A stretch of 64,000 nucleotides of DNA from Liopterus haemorrhoidalis (Eukaryota > Arthropoda > Insecta > Coleoptera > Dytiscidae), in assembly GCA_963971575.1 (NCBI GenBank), contig OZ020611.1, positions 203,780,419 to 203,844,418 on the forward strand. Reading direction: 5' to 3'. The notes beneath the pieces were generated by a model that had not been told where the DNA came from, did no database searches, and was given only the letters and a program-made list of their open reading frames with translations. Within the stretch, counting starts at the first letter, position 1, and each line of letters opens with the position of its first letter. A program made the position numbers and the translations under genes. Below, in pieces: positions 34,531 through 45,419 of this stretch.

Positions 34531-34721
34531 ATCGTTGCAGTCTTGTAGTATAGTGTAATATGTAAATTTTACGCACGTAATTGTTAAAAAATTCTTGAAC
34601 ACTCCTGTGGGTTCGTCCTGTTTGTGTTCTTAAAATGTAAAATAAAAAAAAATAAAATTAAAAAAAATGTTTCTTCAATGTTTGTGAAAAAACGGGACGA
34701 ACTTTTGCATCAACCCAATAG

Positions 34722-35954
34722 GTAAGCATAAGAGATTAAGTAATATTGATCTAACTTGGTTAAAAAAAATGAGTTAAAAGACAAATCTAATAAAGCCACA
34801 GTATTATTATTAATACTATTTATTTAATCCTCTAATAATACTGCAATAAAACAGCGACTAGGAACAAAAATCAAACCTATCAATTTTTCGAATAAAAAAC
34901 AACGCTATTTTTTATTTAAAACTAGACTATAGGAATATGTTTGCTAGATTAAATTGTGTGTTTTTTTTTAATGTTTTACGTTCAAGTAAACTGGAACCTA
35001 CCTTAACCAAAATTGTTTTCACTCCATTTCAAAATAACGACCTAGAAACTTATTGACATCCATATCAATAGAACGGATATGAGTTATGATTCATTAATGA
35101 TTTGGAAGTAAACCAAATTTATATTTAAATTCCAATCACGTAAAGGTCTTTTTAATTTTTCGGGGTAGGTTACGATCGGATTTCCTTTATTTGTTTCTTG
35201 CATACATAAAAGAAAAAAACTAAAGGTCTTAACGGACTTCGTTTTTAATTATTGAGCAAGGAAGTTGCGGCTGGAAATGAGTGGCACGTGATTATATTTT
35301 ATCGGAAAGATTAGATATGTGGTTATGTCATGCTACCGTGTTTGCATTTTTGTATAAATATTCCACGAAACTGATAATGAAATAAAAGATTTTATTAATT
35401 ATATAGGACATCAATGTGTCATATTTTTTAGGCAGAGGGTGAAACGATGACGATATAGGAAAAACAATGTTGAAACGCCTCTACTCTCGCAATCATAATT
35501 GTTTTAAAGTTTAGAAATCACACATATGTTAAAAACAGTCGGTTTTTTTAATTAAAATAATGAAGTCACCGAACAATCAAAGACATACGCATATACAAAG
35601 TATTCACCACAAACGGATGTTGTATGAGTACCTAGTTACGCCGTACGTCACGCTACCATCCATACCTTGAAATATATCTAAATATTATGTTTACATTTGA
35701 ACGCCATTTTCATTTTAATTTGAAGACTTTTTTATCTATCATCCGACAGACTTTATTATTTCTTTTTTAGTGCGCCCCTTTTAGTCACACTCTTCGCGCA
35801 AACTGTCCCTCTTCAAAAGTGTGCCCACCCCTGCTATAAAGCATCTCAAAATTTTTATTCTAGGAGAGTGTTTTAGGGTTAAAACTGTTTATTAGAAAAA
35901 TTTAAATATCTCCTTTATGATCAACTTGACAGTAAATATATATATACTAGGCTG
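34722..35954. other. Gene-free stretch with an orphan hAT right end
   Basis: AAAAGTGTGCCCACCCCTG ending at about 35834 is a hAT terminus without a partner. Otherwise no gene or RNA is supported. Confidence 0.45.
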
Positions 35955-35982
35955 TTTAACCCGTCAACAATTACGGGTTAAA
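35955..35982. repeat. TTTAACCCGT hairpin
   Basis: TTTAACCCGT and ACGGGTTAAA flank an 8 nt spacer. The TTAA-CCC / GGG-TTAA layout is like collapsed piggyBac ends, but the structure is too short to assign. Confidence 0.6.
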
Positions 35983-36049
35983 AAAAAAAATTTTTTTTTT
36001 GACTGTATTAACTTTTTTTAAATTTTTTTTTTTAAATTTTCACAATAAT

Positions 36050-36165
36050 ATCTGGTCAACGAATCGTGGGACAGGATATCACCAGTTAGCCAATCACGGG
36101 AGAGAGTGTCACCTGTCAGCCAATCAAGAGACAGGGTGTCCCCAGTTAGCCAATCACGAGAACCT
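36050..36165. repeat. ~36 bp minisatellite, three units
   Basis: Units share CCAGTTAGCCAATCACG and GRGACAGGRTGTC with substitutions. The open frame through it (35999-36199) is a by-product of the period being a multiple of three. Confidence 0.75.
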
Positions 36166-36499
36166 TAGGAAATATTGCATACTTTGTTGGTTAGAATAAT
36201 ATTTAGGGAGTTATGGGGGGAAATCCAAAAACTAAAATCTTGAAATATTATTTATTTCAGATCAAAAATATATATGAGGTAATATTTTTTTCTTCTGTTA
36301 CTCATAAGGTTGAAATATCTCATTTATCATTTAATTAGCAGCAAAAATTAATATTAAAAATTAACTATTGCTCAATACAGTTTTAAATGATATATATTTG
36401 GGGAGCTATGAGCTAGCTATAACAGGAATATTTCATTTATTATTTACTTAATATCAAAAATATATACAAAAGAATAGTTAAGAATAAAAAAAAAAGATT

Positions 36500-36896
36500 A
36501 GTTAACTAACGGGTAAATAACGCGTAGCGGGTACCAGTTGAGGTGAAGACCTTTTTTTTGCTCATCACTTGGATTTTGGAAGTGAGGACCTTTTTTTGCT
36601 CATCGCTTATATTTTGAAGATTGATAAAATTGAAAAATATACTGTATTTCCAAATGTTGTAGCGGGTAATTAACGGGTAACGAGTAATTAACGGGTAACG
36701 GGTAATTAACGGGTAACGGGTAATTAACGGGTAATTAACGTGTAACGGGTAATTAACGGGTAGTTAACGGGTAACTAGTAATTAACGGGTAACGGGTAAT
36801 TAACGGGTAGTGGGTAATTAACAGGTAGTGGGTATTATCCGGGTAATTTAGGCGGGTACCCGGTTCCAGAAATTTCTATTTCTCGTCATTCCTACT
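36500..36896. mobile_element. hAT-like element with a GGGTAATTAAC minisatellite
   Basis: The array at about 36654-36855 repeats GGGTAATTAAC and GGGTAAC many times. It ends CGGGTACCCGGTTCCAG, then CTCGTCATTCCTACTAG, the inverse of the TAGAAATGACGACGGGTACC end of the element at 61694. The left part contains two AGGACCTTTTTTTGCTCATC-like units (36545-36610). No coding sequence. Confidence 0.6.
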
Positions 36897-36959
36897 AGTA
36901 ACTTACGTTACAGAAAAAATTTACATTACAAAAACCGTACGAAGTACGGATACACCAGC

Positions 36960-37340
36960 TAGTTGTGCGATCAAATTAAAAGGCCACCCGTAGACTGTAC
37001 GAGCTTAGTCGTTACATGAAGATGGCCACAGTATTCGAATATCGCTGACGTTTCGGATGTAACTAAAACCATTATTAATTACGGTATAGAGTATCATCAG
37101 AGGGCTGGACCCTGCACAAAAAAACAAGTTCAAGTCGACCGATTCCTTATCCAAGCTGTTCGGCGCGACTGTGACTTTTTCACACGTCGTGTCGCAGAAG
37201 ATAGAAATTTGACAATTTCGCCACTATCTGACCAAAGAAGGTTGAGGTAACGAGGACTTGTATCCAGAAATTCTGTAGCTTGCCCCACTTTGCTCGCAAA
37301 TCGTAGAGTTGAAACATTGCGGTTCACTCGCGAGCCTTTG
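36960..37340 (-). repeat. Possible Penelope-type terminal segment with hammerhead-like core
   Basis: On the minus strand CTGATGA (37100-37094) is followed 39 nt later by GAAACGTC (37054-37047) and AGCG. These are the conserved parts of minimal type I hammerheads known from Penelope-like elements. Stems I and II are poorly paired here. The upstream 66-codon open frame (37327-37130) has no domain I recognise. Confidence 0.4.
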
Positions 37341-37363
37341 GACTAACTGGACACAGGCTAGAG

Positions 37364-38088
37364 CAGCGTTTCCCAAAGTGTGTTGCGCGATCAAATTCAG
37401 GGGTTCTGCGGGACAAGGAGCTCTTTATATCTCTCTTGCATTATAAAAATGGATATTTAAAAATAAAATAAAAATAATTTAAGATATAGTTAAAAATTTA
37501 TTCACAAAAAATAAAAATTAATACAAAAAACCAGAATAAACAACTTTCTGGTCTGATATATATGACGAATATCCTCATTTATCAAAAAGGGCTGTTCGTT
37601 TTCTGTTACCGTTTGCAACAACGTACATGTGTGATTCTGAGTTTTCAAAATACGCTGGTACAAAATAGAAATATCGCAGCAAGCCAAATGCTGCACCAGA
37701 TACGCGAATTCAATTATCCAATAGTATACCAAATTTTGAAAGGATATTAGAATCTAAAAAGCAAAACCATGCTTATCATTAAACCTAGCTGTATTATCAA
37801 AGAGTCTCACACTTTATATGAAACATATAAATATAAAATAAAAGCAAATCTAGCTCGCTTGAACACGCATGATTTTTTTTTTTTTTTTTTTTTCTTAAAT
37901 TTTAAAGTTCTAGTTTTTAGGAATACAATGAAAATGACTAATTTATAAACTCTTACTTTTCTATCGTAATTATAAAAAAAAAAAAGTTTGCAGAAATGTA
38001 TTTTTTTTGTTTTGTATTTAAATTTGCATCAAAAATGTTTCCAATAAAAGGGTTCCGTAATTTTTTGAACAGCGCTTGGGAACCACTG
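37364..38088 (+). mobile_element. hAT element with perfect target duplication
   Basis: The left end CAGCGTTTCCCAAAGTG and the right end CGCTTGGGAACCACTG are inverted. GGCTAGAG is repeated exactly at 37356-37363 and 38089-38096. The 725 bp body keeps the tail of a transposase gene, so it is an internal-deletion derivative. Confidence 0.93.
37600..37797 (+). pseudogene. hAT transposase C-terminal remnant (ZBED5-like)
   Basis: Read in the frame starting at 37618, TTYMCDSEFSKYAGTK, then a stop, then KYRSKPNAAPDTRIQLSN and NFERIL is the end of the hAT dimerisation domain (compare TTYLCEQGFS at 30400). The stop at about 37668 and loss of all upstream domains make it non-functional. Confidence 0.8.
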
Positions 38089-38096
38089 GGCTAGAG

Positions 38097-38884
38097 TAAC
38101 ATATTGTGCACAAATGAGTCGCGGTTGAGTTTAAAATCTTCAGATTGGCCAGAATATACATTTATTACTTTTATTTTGTTTTCCCTACACAATTTCAAGA
38201 TATTCAACATATCACATTATAAATCCGATGACTAAACAAAATATCGCAATTTGAAAATGAAATTATCCGTGACTAGATTGAAATTAATAAGAAACCCCCT
38301 GAATGTATCTCTGTGAATGGAATCCTTGCTATAAGGTCAATTTATTGTGAACGCGGTATGTGTGTGCATCACCTTGATGTTGACATTGACAATACACTAT
38401 GTGCACGGAATATGCAATTCATATGGTGTGTGTGTGTGTGTGTGTCACATCACATGAATCCAAACTAAAGACTCCAGTTGAAATTGCACAATTTCATGTT
38501 GTTTATTCGTCATACTGTACAGAGGGCAGAAATCGCATGAGAATACTAAATCAGAATGTCATTTAGAACATTGTTGCATCAGATACTGATGTAGCAGTTT
38601 GCATTATGATTGAAAATTACTTTTGCTATTTTAGTTAGCTAATTATACATAAACAATTTGTTAAGGACAGAACGACACGATCCATACAATACACAAATTT
38701 TATATACTAACTCGCAGAGTACCCGTTCTTCTCACGGGATAAGTTCAATTAAGTTTAAGTTGATTTTAAAATATATAATCATGTCTTTTAATAATTCTTA
38801 GGATGTTTAAAGAACTTCTTTGTGAGTAAAAATTCTTCCCATGTGACACACAGACAGATATATTGTTGTTAAGTAGACAGACCG
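38097..38884. other. Gene-free stretch with a TG microsatellite
   Basis: A TG run occupies about 38425-38445. A line beginning CTCGCAGAGTACCCGTTC at about 38709 resembles the start of the repeat at 39560. No gene. Confidence 0.5.
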
Positions 38885-39230
38885 ACAAAAAGATTTGTTT
38901 TAAAACAGTAGATTTACAAATAGTGTTATTGAAGAAAGATTCATTAAGGGGGAAACACGCGTAAAAAGGATCCGCGACTGGGTATTAAACAGAAACACTG
39001 ACGAAACATACAGATGGATGTTTATTAATAGCAGATTTACAAAATATTTCGTTTAAAAGGGAATTTATTAAACGAGGTACGTACATAAAAATTAACCTCG
39101 ATTGGGTCTTGCTGGGAGAAACAGGCTGACGAACATACAGTGGATATTGGTTGTTTAATTAGATTTACAAAATAGTTCGTTAAAGCGGTAATTCGTTAAG
39201 TGAGGTACACCCATAAAAAGTACTCTATCA
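38885..39230. repeat. ~125 bp tandem repeat, about 2.7 units
   Basis: Successive units share TAGATTTACAAAATA, TTCGTT, CGAGGTAC, ACATAAAAA, TGGGT, GAGAAACA and CTGACGAAACATACAG in order, at about 75% identity by eye. Parent repeat not identified. Confidence 0.65.
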
Positions 39231-39559
39231 TGCAAGTAGTAATATTATAATCATATACACAAAATTTCATCAAAATGCGACCAGTAGTTTTTGAACTTTG
39301 CGTGGACAAACATACAGACAGACCATAATTCTAAAAATGGTCTAAATAGTCTATGCAACTATATTAAAACTACCAAAGTAAAAATACTAAAAATTAATTT
39401 AATGTACAAACAGAGCCTCCAACTTTATATGTATAGATTTTAGGATCGAATTCAGTAACAACACCTAAAGGAAAATTTGTTCAGTGAAACGTTTAAAGCA
39501 ATTGCGGGATTGTTTCATGCACTTATTATTACATTATTTGCAATAAGACTCGTCTCTTT

Positions 39560-40005
39560 ACTAGCAGTATACCCGCTGCTTCGCTATCGGGCAAAATCAG
39601 TCATAGCCGACTTAGCCCAGATCCTCGTCGAAATGGGTTTAAATCTGGGTCGGTGCATACATATTTACACAAGTCAAATTGATTTCTTTATTATGTTCTC
39701 TACGTGATTACTTCTGATTGCAGTTTTTGTTCGAAGCTCATATATATTTCCGATATATCTTTTACTATTTAGCCGCCGTAACAATTCTAATGTTCCACAC
39801 GCAAGAGTTTTCCGACTTATTTCTAAATATTGTCAAACGGTGTCATGCCGAAATGAGTACATGTAGCTTAAAATATTTCCAGACTATTTCTCAATACGTT
39901 GGTGAAAACCTCATAAAATACGGTTCAGCCGTTTTCGAGATTTAAAGTAACTTACAAACAGAAAAGCAGACGTTCCCTTTTATATATTTAGAAATAAAGA
40001 TAACA
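39560..40005 (+). repeat. Interspersed repeat starting near CTAGCAGTATACCCGCTGC
   Basis: Starts with CAGTATACCCGCTGCTTCGC and ends AACTTACAAACAGAAAAGCAG, then CCTTTTATATATTTAGA. This start-and-end style is widespread in insect interspersed repeats. Related starts occur at 38709 (+) and 42090-42112 (-). Class unknown. Confidence 0.5.
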
Positions 40006-40219
40006 AATTAATTTTTCGGTTTGAAAAAGGTCTTTTCTTAATTCGACTGCCAGTAATTTTGTTTTGTCAACATATGAGTCCTTTAGAAGAATAAGACTAA
40101 CTTAATTTATAATTAAAATACAATAGCAGTGAAAGGAATGAAAGATTCTGTTATTGACATATCTAACTCTATTTATTTTTTAGCCGTTTTCATGTTTCTC
40201 CACTTTCACTGAATTCCCG

Positions 40220-40690
40220 TGTTGTTAGTCGGTGCAAAGTATCAACAGGCCTGCCTCGTCTTCTGCTCCCTTGAGGATTTCAGTTAAGCGCAGTTTTACT
40301 AATCAAGTTTAGGCCTTTTTGAAGAGTATGATCGATCCACATCCATTTTCTTAGTTTGACTTCGGATTTGATTAACTTCATATTTGCCATTTCCCAGATA
40401 CGCTCATTTGAGATTGTGCTGGACCAGAATATGCGTAGGAACCTACGCAGACAATTATTAACGAAAACTATCAATCACCTACAGATTGCTGGTTTTTTGT
40501 ACTTAGAGCAATTTTTGTATTTAGAGTGATGTTATCTTTCCAGATTTTTGTTAGCTTTGTCATGGCTGTTCTAGCAACAGTCAAGCGAATTTAAATGTCT
40601 TCGGAGGAACCTCTCTTATTGCTAGTAAGGACCCTAGGTAAACAAAACTATCAACGACATCTAGCTGCCTTACAAATAGTTTGAAGTGTG
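40220..40690 (-). pseudogene. LINE C-terminal remnant (minus strand)
   Basis: Minus-strand frames give LTVARTAMTKLTKIWKDN, LNTKIAL, then VNNCLRRFLRIFWSSTISNE, RKWMWIDHTLQKG and NPQGSRRRGRP. This is the same domain arrangement as the LINE tails at 8090 and 18480. Frameshifts near 40480 and 40640 break it. Confidence 0.8.
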
Positions 40691-41016
40691 TTCCCCTACT
40701 TTTTAAAATATTTACGATAAACTAGTTACAACTAATATTTTTAATCTGTCACACAATGTCAAAGCCTTGGACATAAAAAGTAATTATACCGTGGTTCTTG
40801 AGATTTGGCAGGTCTGGTCATTTACATAACCTTGCCAGGTCTGCGATCTCTGCCACGGTTTACCTATTTCTCATTATATAACTAGTTTTAAAAATGCATT
40901 TATACGGCCCAATTAATATTAGCATTAATATTATACTTGAACAACATAGCTTTGTTAAAAGCATATCACAAACCTTCTTTTATGCAATTTTGCTGTGCTA
41001 CGTTATAAACAATCCT

Positions 41017-41687
41017 ATATATAAAAACGAATTTCTGATCAAAAATTCTTCTCGTACGTTTCCGGCTCAGATCAATGTACATTACATATTTTTTTTCAGG
41101 TTTTTGGTTTAACCCTTTTCGGTAAAAGGGTACGGGACAACTTTTTTAGCATATTTTTGGCTAAAATCGTGTTAAAAGAAACGAATTTCAAAAAACTATC
41201 TATCTTTCCTTAATGTACGTCGTAAGAGCTTTCTTTTGATAACACACAATAATTCTAAAAAAATATTTTGTCTGATCGAATATTCCATGTTGATCTATTC
41301 CGGTTCCTATCAATGTACATTGTTGAGATTTTTTTTCAGATTTTTAGATCAACCCCTCTGGAAGATGGGGTGGGGGACAAAAGTTTTTTTGACACATTTT
41401 GGCAAAAATCCCATATAAAAAAGATTTTTCAAAAATCAAAATTTGTTTGTTGATCCACGTATTAAGAGGTTTCATTTGATATGCTACTCAAAATTTTAAA
41501 AAAATATTAATTTTTTTATTAAATACGAAATTGTTTATTTAATATTTATCTCGGGATTTTTTTTTTTGAACTCTCAGTATTTTATTCTATTTTAAGCCGT
41601 TTGGCTACAATTTCTACCATACAGACACATGAGTGACGTTATAAGGGTTTTTTGGTGGTCATATCTAGAAAACCCTAAAAATGTAGA
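41017..41687 (+). repeat. Family R, two partial copies in tandem
   Basis: The first (41017-41261) begins at TCTCGTACGTTTCCGGCTC and lacks a 3' end. The second (41262-41687) runs to TAAGGGTTTTTTGGTGG and AAAACCCTAAAAA. Both contain ATGTACATT and the 'GGGACAA' block of the full copies. The reversed copy at 62978 shares the CGTACGTTTCCGGCTCAGATC start, so there are at least two subfamilies. Confidence 0.7.
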
Positions 41688-42123
41688 TCTTAACCACATC
41701 TAAAAAAAAATATCGTGTATCGGACAATTTTCTGTTTTTAAACGTAATAGTTTTTGTATTATAAAGTTTGTGGGTGCACAACATCGAGGTTTTATAGTGA
41801 TCAATTATTTTAGAATATTAAATTAGATCATTTCACGCAGAATCATAAAGTATTTTACACTATACATCAAAGATTAATAATAACGAAGTTAGCACAGTGT
41901 AAAGTGTACGCATGCACAGAAATGTTGAAAGTTGTACATGTATGTTGCTATTTGGTGTAGCACTGCTGAAGAATTCTTTATTTCCCATCGTCTAATAGTT
42001 AAATGCAAATTATATTATCGTTTTATATATTTAACTTTAACGTTGTGAGCGTTATATTCTACTTTGTTGGATTTAAAGTAGTTAAATGCAGTAGCGAAGC
42101 ACGGGTACTCCAGCTAATATTTT

Positions 42124-42792
42124 ACTTACTAATGCAAAAATTGTGCCTATTTTGATCTATTGATGAAAAGTTGAACTACTGAACTTTTAAAAATCATATT
42201 TTTGATTGCGTTGTTTACAAGCGTTTTTGTGTTGAGCTTAGTTTTCTTTGTATGTTTTTTAAGTATTTTTACAAATATAATCTTGTTATTTAGTTTACGT
42301 TATTGTCACTGATTTATTTTTTGTTAAAGTTTAGGTAACTTTTTAAATATATTCATTTTATAATCATAAATTTTTTGTCAGATTTTTTTAAATCATTTTA
42401 TTTTTTTACTTTGGCCTATTTCTGACACGAGACTAATCGTCGATGCCGGGGGCGAGTTCCTACACCTGGATGAGGGGTGAATGATTGTGAAAATGGGAGT
42501 AATGTAAACATATTATTCTCGCCCGAATAATATCACCAACGGATAATCGAACCAACAACCTCACAATTGAGACTGTTTTCACCAGTCCGAATTACACGAT
42601 TTAACGAGCTCGGCCACTCCGTTGGCGATCCGAATTTAGTTTCCATATTACAATACTAAAAATTTGGTTCCATGAGCAATATTATGAAAATTACATGAAC
42701 TCATACAACCTACCTTAAATATTTTGGTCTTGACAGTTCAGTAGTTCAATTTTTTATCAACAGATGGCTCTACATGTTTTGCATTAGTAAGT
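42124..42792. mobile_element. Inverted-repeat element enclosing a tRNA-derived module
   Basis: Ends ACTTACTAATGCAAAA and TTTTGCATTAGTAAGT extend inward for about 60 bp at roughly 80% identity (TTGAACTACTGAACT opposite AGTTCAGTAGTTCAA). The interior holds the tRNA-like module at 42535-42630. Target duplication unclear; class unknown. Confidence 0.75.
42535..42630 (-). repeat. tRNA-Ser/Leu-like SINE head
   Basis: On the minus strand CGGAGTGGCCGAGCTCGTTAA carries an A-box-like TGGCCGAGCTCG, and ~50 bp later GGTTCGATTATCCGTTGG carries a B-box-like motif. The long spacing suits a class II (long variable arm) tRNA ancestor. The 3' body continues to about 42425 (GCATCGACGATTAGTCTCG). It is not a functional tRNA: the end pairing CCAACGG/CCGTTGG belongs to the repeat. 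Confidence 0.7.
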
Positions 42793-43704
42793 TTCACAGC
42801 TTTTAAATATCGGAACAGGCACAATAAAATCGTTACGGATCCATTTTATAATCACGCTGTATCGTTAGGTTTTATTGTTGTTTCTCTTCAAGATTTTCGT
42901 GGTAAAACGGTTGCATACGGAGCACAAAAACGCTGTTCTAGAACGACCAAACACATGACGAACGCTAGAAGAGAAACCACGTCTAATCCAAGAGTCCGAA
43001 TGTAATAAGATACTGACTTTTTATCAAAAACTATATTTTATCATTTTGACATCTTTAGAAATCGATCTTGACATTTAATATGGTTTAAATAAAATTATTT
43101 ATATTCAGTTTTGTAATCCACGGAAACAATTTTGGAACGTTCGAATGTCAACGTAAATGATTTTGGTTTACCGCGAAAGAACTTGACATGAATTAAATCA
43201 GTATCTGTACATGCACTTAGCACGTATTGAAACGTGCGTATTGCACGTAGCCTATCATTACTAAATTTATAACCGTATTTTGACAAAAAATTCACGTAAA
43301 AAAATAATAAATTTATAATCATCCTGGAAATTACCAAACAATAAAACTAAAAATAGATTTTAATATTCTTGTTTTTCACAGTTTAAAATTAATTTTGTTA
43401 TCTACGCAGAATATGCAATTTTATATTATTTGGCATTTTTATGGTAAAGTTAAAAATAGCAGTTCTGGTTATGAAACTATATTATTTTGAACAATAATTA
43501 TGTTATCAAAATTTTTATTTGAATTCTTTTTCAAAATTATATTAATTATATAAAATTAACAGGTGTTCACAGTTTTTTTCTTTTTATCTTTCGATAGCTA
43601 AATATTGGGTGTCAAAAAATGTTGTCAACAGCTTAATATCGACGTTTAAAAAGACAGGAAGTGTGAATTATCACATATTTCACGTTTTCATAGTTATCTA
43701 ACAA
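42793..43704. other. Stretch with one unexplained 80-codon open frame
   Basis: The minus frame 43337-43095 has coding-like composition (NDRLRAIRTFQYVLSAC, HVKFFRGKPKSFTLTFERSK) and a stop, but no domain I recognise and no visible splice or promoter context. It could be an exon or a transposon fragment. The rest is AT-rich DNA. Confidence 0.35.
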
Positions 43705-44264
43705 CCGCATTCAGAGCTCTTAAATCAATAGCTTATACACTGTAGCTTATGGACTATTCACTGTCACCAGCAAGTTTGTCATATGATAAGACGTGAAACC
43801 GTTCAGACCTCCAAATTTAATACGCTGTTTGTTGTGGATTGTGCATAATTTTCTAAACTTATAGCTAGTGAGATGTTTTAATGAGACAGACATATAAACA
43901 CATTGGTTATCGCACTCTATCAGTGACACCGTAGTTATCGAATGCCTTTACATAACCTAACATAATGTCATCATTAACAAATCTTGCTCAAAATTACAAA
44001 GACGGACAGTAAATATGATCAATTTAGGTAATTAGGTAGTTAAAATCTAAGACAACAGAATTATAAGAACGATAATATACATAAAATATTTTACGAAGCT
44101 AAATAGTTGGTTTCAAAATTCACAGATGGAGGGATATTCGTAACGTACTAATTTATAACAGATGTGAACAGTACATGGAACGTTAAAAGAATGCATTAAA
44201 GCATAACTCAGAGCGACACAACGAACAGTCTATAACTTATTAATTTAAAGAGGTCTGAATGCGG
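43705..44264. mobile_element. MITE with CCGCATTCAGA ends
   Basis: Inverted ends CCGCATTCAGAGCTCTTAAAT and its near complement TTTAAAGAGGTCTGAATGCGG. 560 bp, no coding sequence. The left portion recurs at 29515-29632. Confidence 0.7.
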
Positions 44265-44320
44265 CTTTAAAGTGGAAAGGTTGTACGAGTATCGGGCATA
44301 AAATAAAGCACAACTATCTT

Positions 44321-44363
44321 CAGCTGACCAGTTTCAAAATAATTTATTCCTTCATCAGAGCTG
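44321..44363 (-). ncRNA. Inverted copy of the hammerhead-like motif
   Basis: The minus strand repeats CAGCT, CTGATGA, A, GGAATAAATTATTTT, GAAA, CTGGTC, AGCTG. Compared with the right-arm copy the last base of stem II changes from C to T, weakening one pair. Both cores are conserved despite differences elsewhere in the arms. Confidence 0.5.
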
Positions 44364-44687
44364 CTACACAAAAAAAATCGAAATATTATAAAAGTGTATA
44401 GTTGATAAATAAATAATTATAAGAACAATATTGCTAGACACACCTGATATTAGTAGTGAATGATATAATAAAATTGATAAAAATGGATGATGGTATAAAA
44501 ACATTGTGTTAAAAATATAAATAAATAAATAAATAATGTAAAACGAAGTCAGAAATTAAAATAAACAATACAACAAATTAAACATAACAAAAATTTATAT
44601 AAAAATAAATATAAGATTATATAATAAATATAATTATTTATTTATCAACTATATACTTTTATAATATTTCGATTTTCTTCTATGTAG

Positions 44688-44730
44688 CAGCTCTGATGAA
44701 GGAATAAATTATTTCGAAACTGGTCAGCTG
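44688..44730 (+). ncRNA. Hammerhead-ribozyme-like motif (type I layout)
   Basis: The order is CAGCT (stem I 5'), CTGATGA core, an extra A, GGAATAAATTATTTC (stem II and loop), GAAA core, CTGGTC (two-base stem III ending at a GTC-type cleavage site), then AGCTG (stem I 3'). CAGCT and AGCTG pair fully. Stem II can form about five pairs. Minimal type I hammerheads with such short stem III are known from Penelope-like elements. Activity is untested, and the extra A before stem II is a doubt. Confidence 0.5.
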
Positions 44731-44787
44731 AAGATAGTTGTGCTTTAATTTATGTCCGATACCCGCACAACCTAACAACCAATAGAG

Positions 44788-45330
44788 CAGTAGTTCTCAA
44801 ATTGTGAACTACGCCGCTCTGGGGGAGGGGTGAGATCTTATAATGGTGGGTGCAAAACAGTAAACAATCTCAAATAATTATTCAGGCGTATCAAAAAAGA
44901 GGGAACAAGATTTTTCTGGAAAAAGTGACTGTGAGGAAGTTGGGAAAAAATTTTCTTCAAAGTTTACCCAAAGAACTATTGGTAGTATTAAAATTTTCCG
45001 GAACAAACCAGAAGTACAGAATATCAAGGACAAATTTGATTCTTTAAATGGAAATGTACATCATGTTGAGTATCTTGGGATAGTGCTTTAGAAAAGAAAA
45101 AACTTCTACTTAAAAATTTTTTTTATGTCTTTTGCGGTTTATGAAAAATTGAAATCCCTATGACTTGAAAGTAAAGTATTTTTATTTAAAAGTGTTCAAA
45201 CTGCCTTCCATTTTGATTTAAATACTTTCGCATCCTTACTCTTGAGCTAGCTATAGCTCGGAGCATAATAAAAATGAAAATATTTAACTTTCAAGTCGTA
45301 CTTACTTGAAAGTACAGTTCGTTTGATGAA
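44788..45330 (+). mobile_element. hAT-like element, second copy of the family at 10920/15690
   Basis: The left end CAGTAGTTCTCAAATTGTG is hAT-like. The interior matches 10990-11361 and 15517-15605 without the LINE, including AAGTGTTCAAACTGCCTTCC across the LINE target. The short frame at 44850-45047 is a decayed piece, not a gene. The right end was not found. Confidence 0.65.
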
Positions 45331-45419
45331 GTGTCACAAAGAATATCCTCTGCATACTAGGCCTTCGGTGCTCTAAGAATATTTATATTGGCTAAACATT
45401 TTATCGTGACTACCAGTCA

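Larger units (their letters stand above)
33235..34721 (+). mobile_element. Mariner element remnant with a LINE fragment inserted
   Basis: The right terminus GCATCAACCCAATA at 34708-34721 is the usual mariner end, seen also at 57709-57722. A decayed counterpart TTGGGTTGCATAGG lies near 33237. Between them are a dead transposase (33367-33740) and a LINE 3' end (33771-34530). Confidence 0.65.
44277..44775. mobile_element. Foldback element with ~145 bp arms carrying hammerhead-like motifs
   Basis: Arms 44277-44426 and 44632-44775 are inverted and about 90% alike by eye (GGTTGTACGAGTATCGGGC opposite GGTTGTGCGGGTATCGGAC). Each arm contains a hammerhead-like core, one per strand. The interior is AT-rich and non-coding. 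Confidence 0.85.

Noticed and set aside
36654..36855. Possible telomeric or centromeric array
   Set aside because: Short, irregular, and bounded by a transposon-like end also found at 61694.
37130..37327. 66-codon minus frame as a gene
   Set aside because: No domain recognised; kept only as part of the possible Penelope-type segment.
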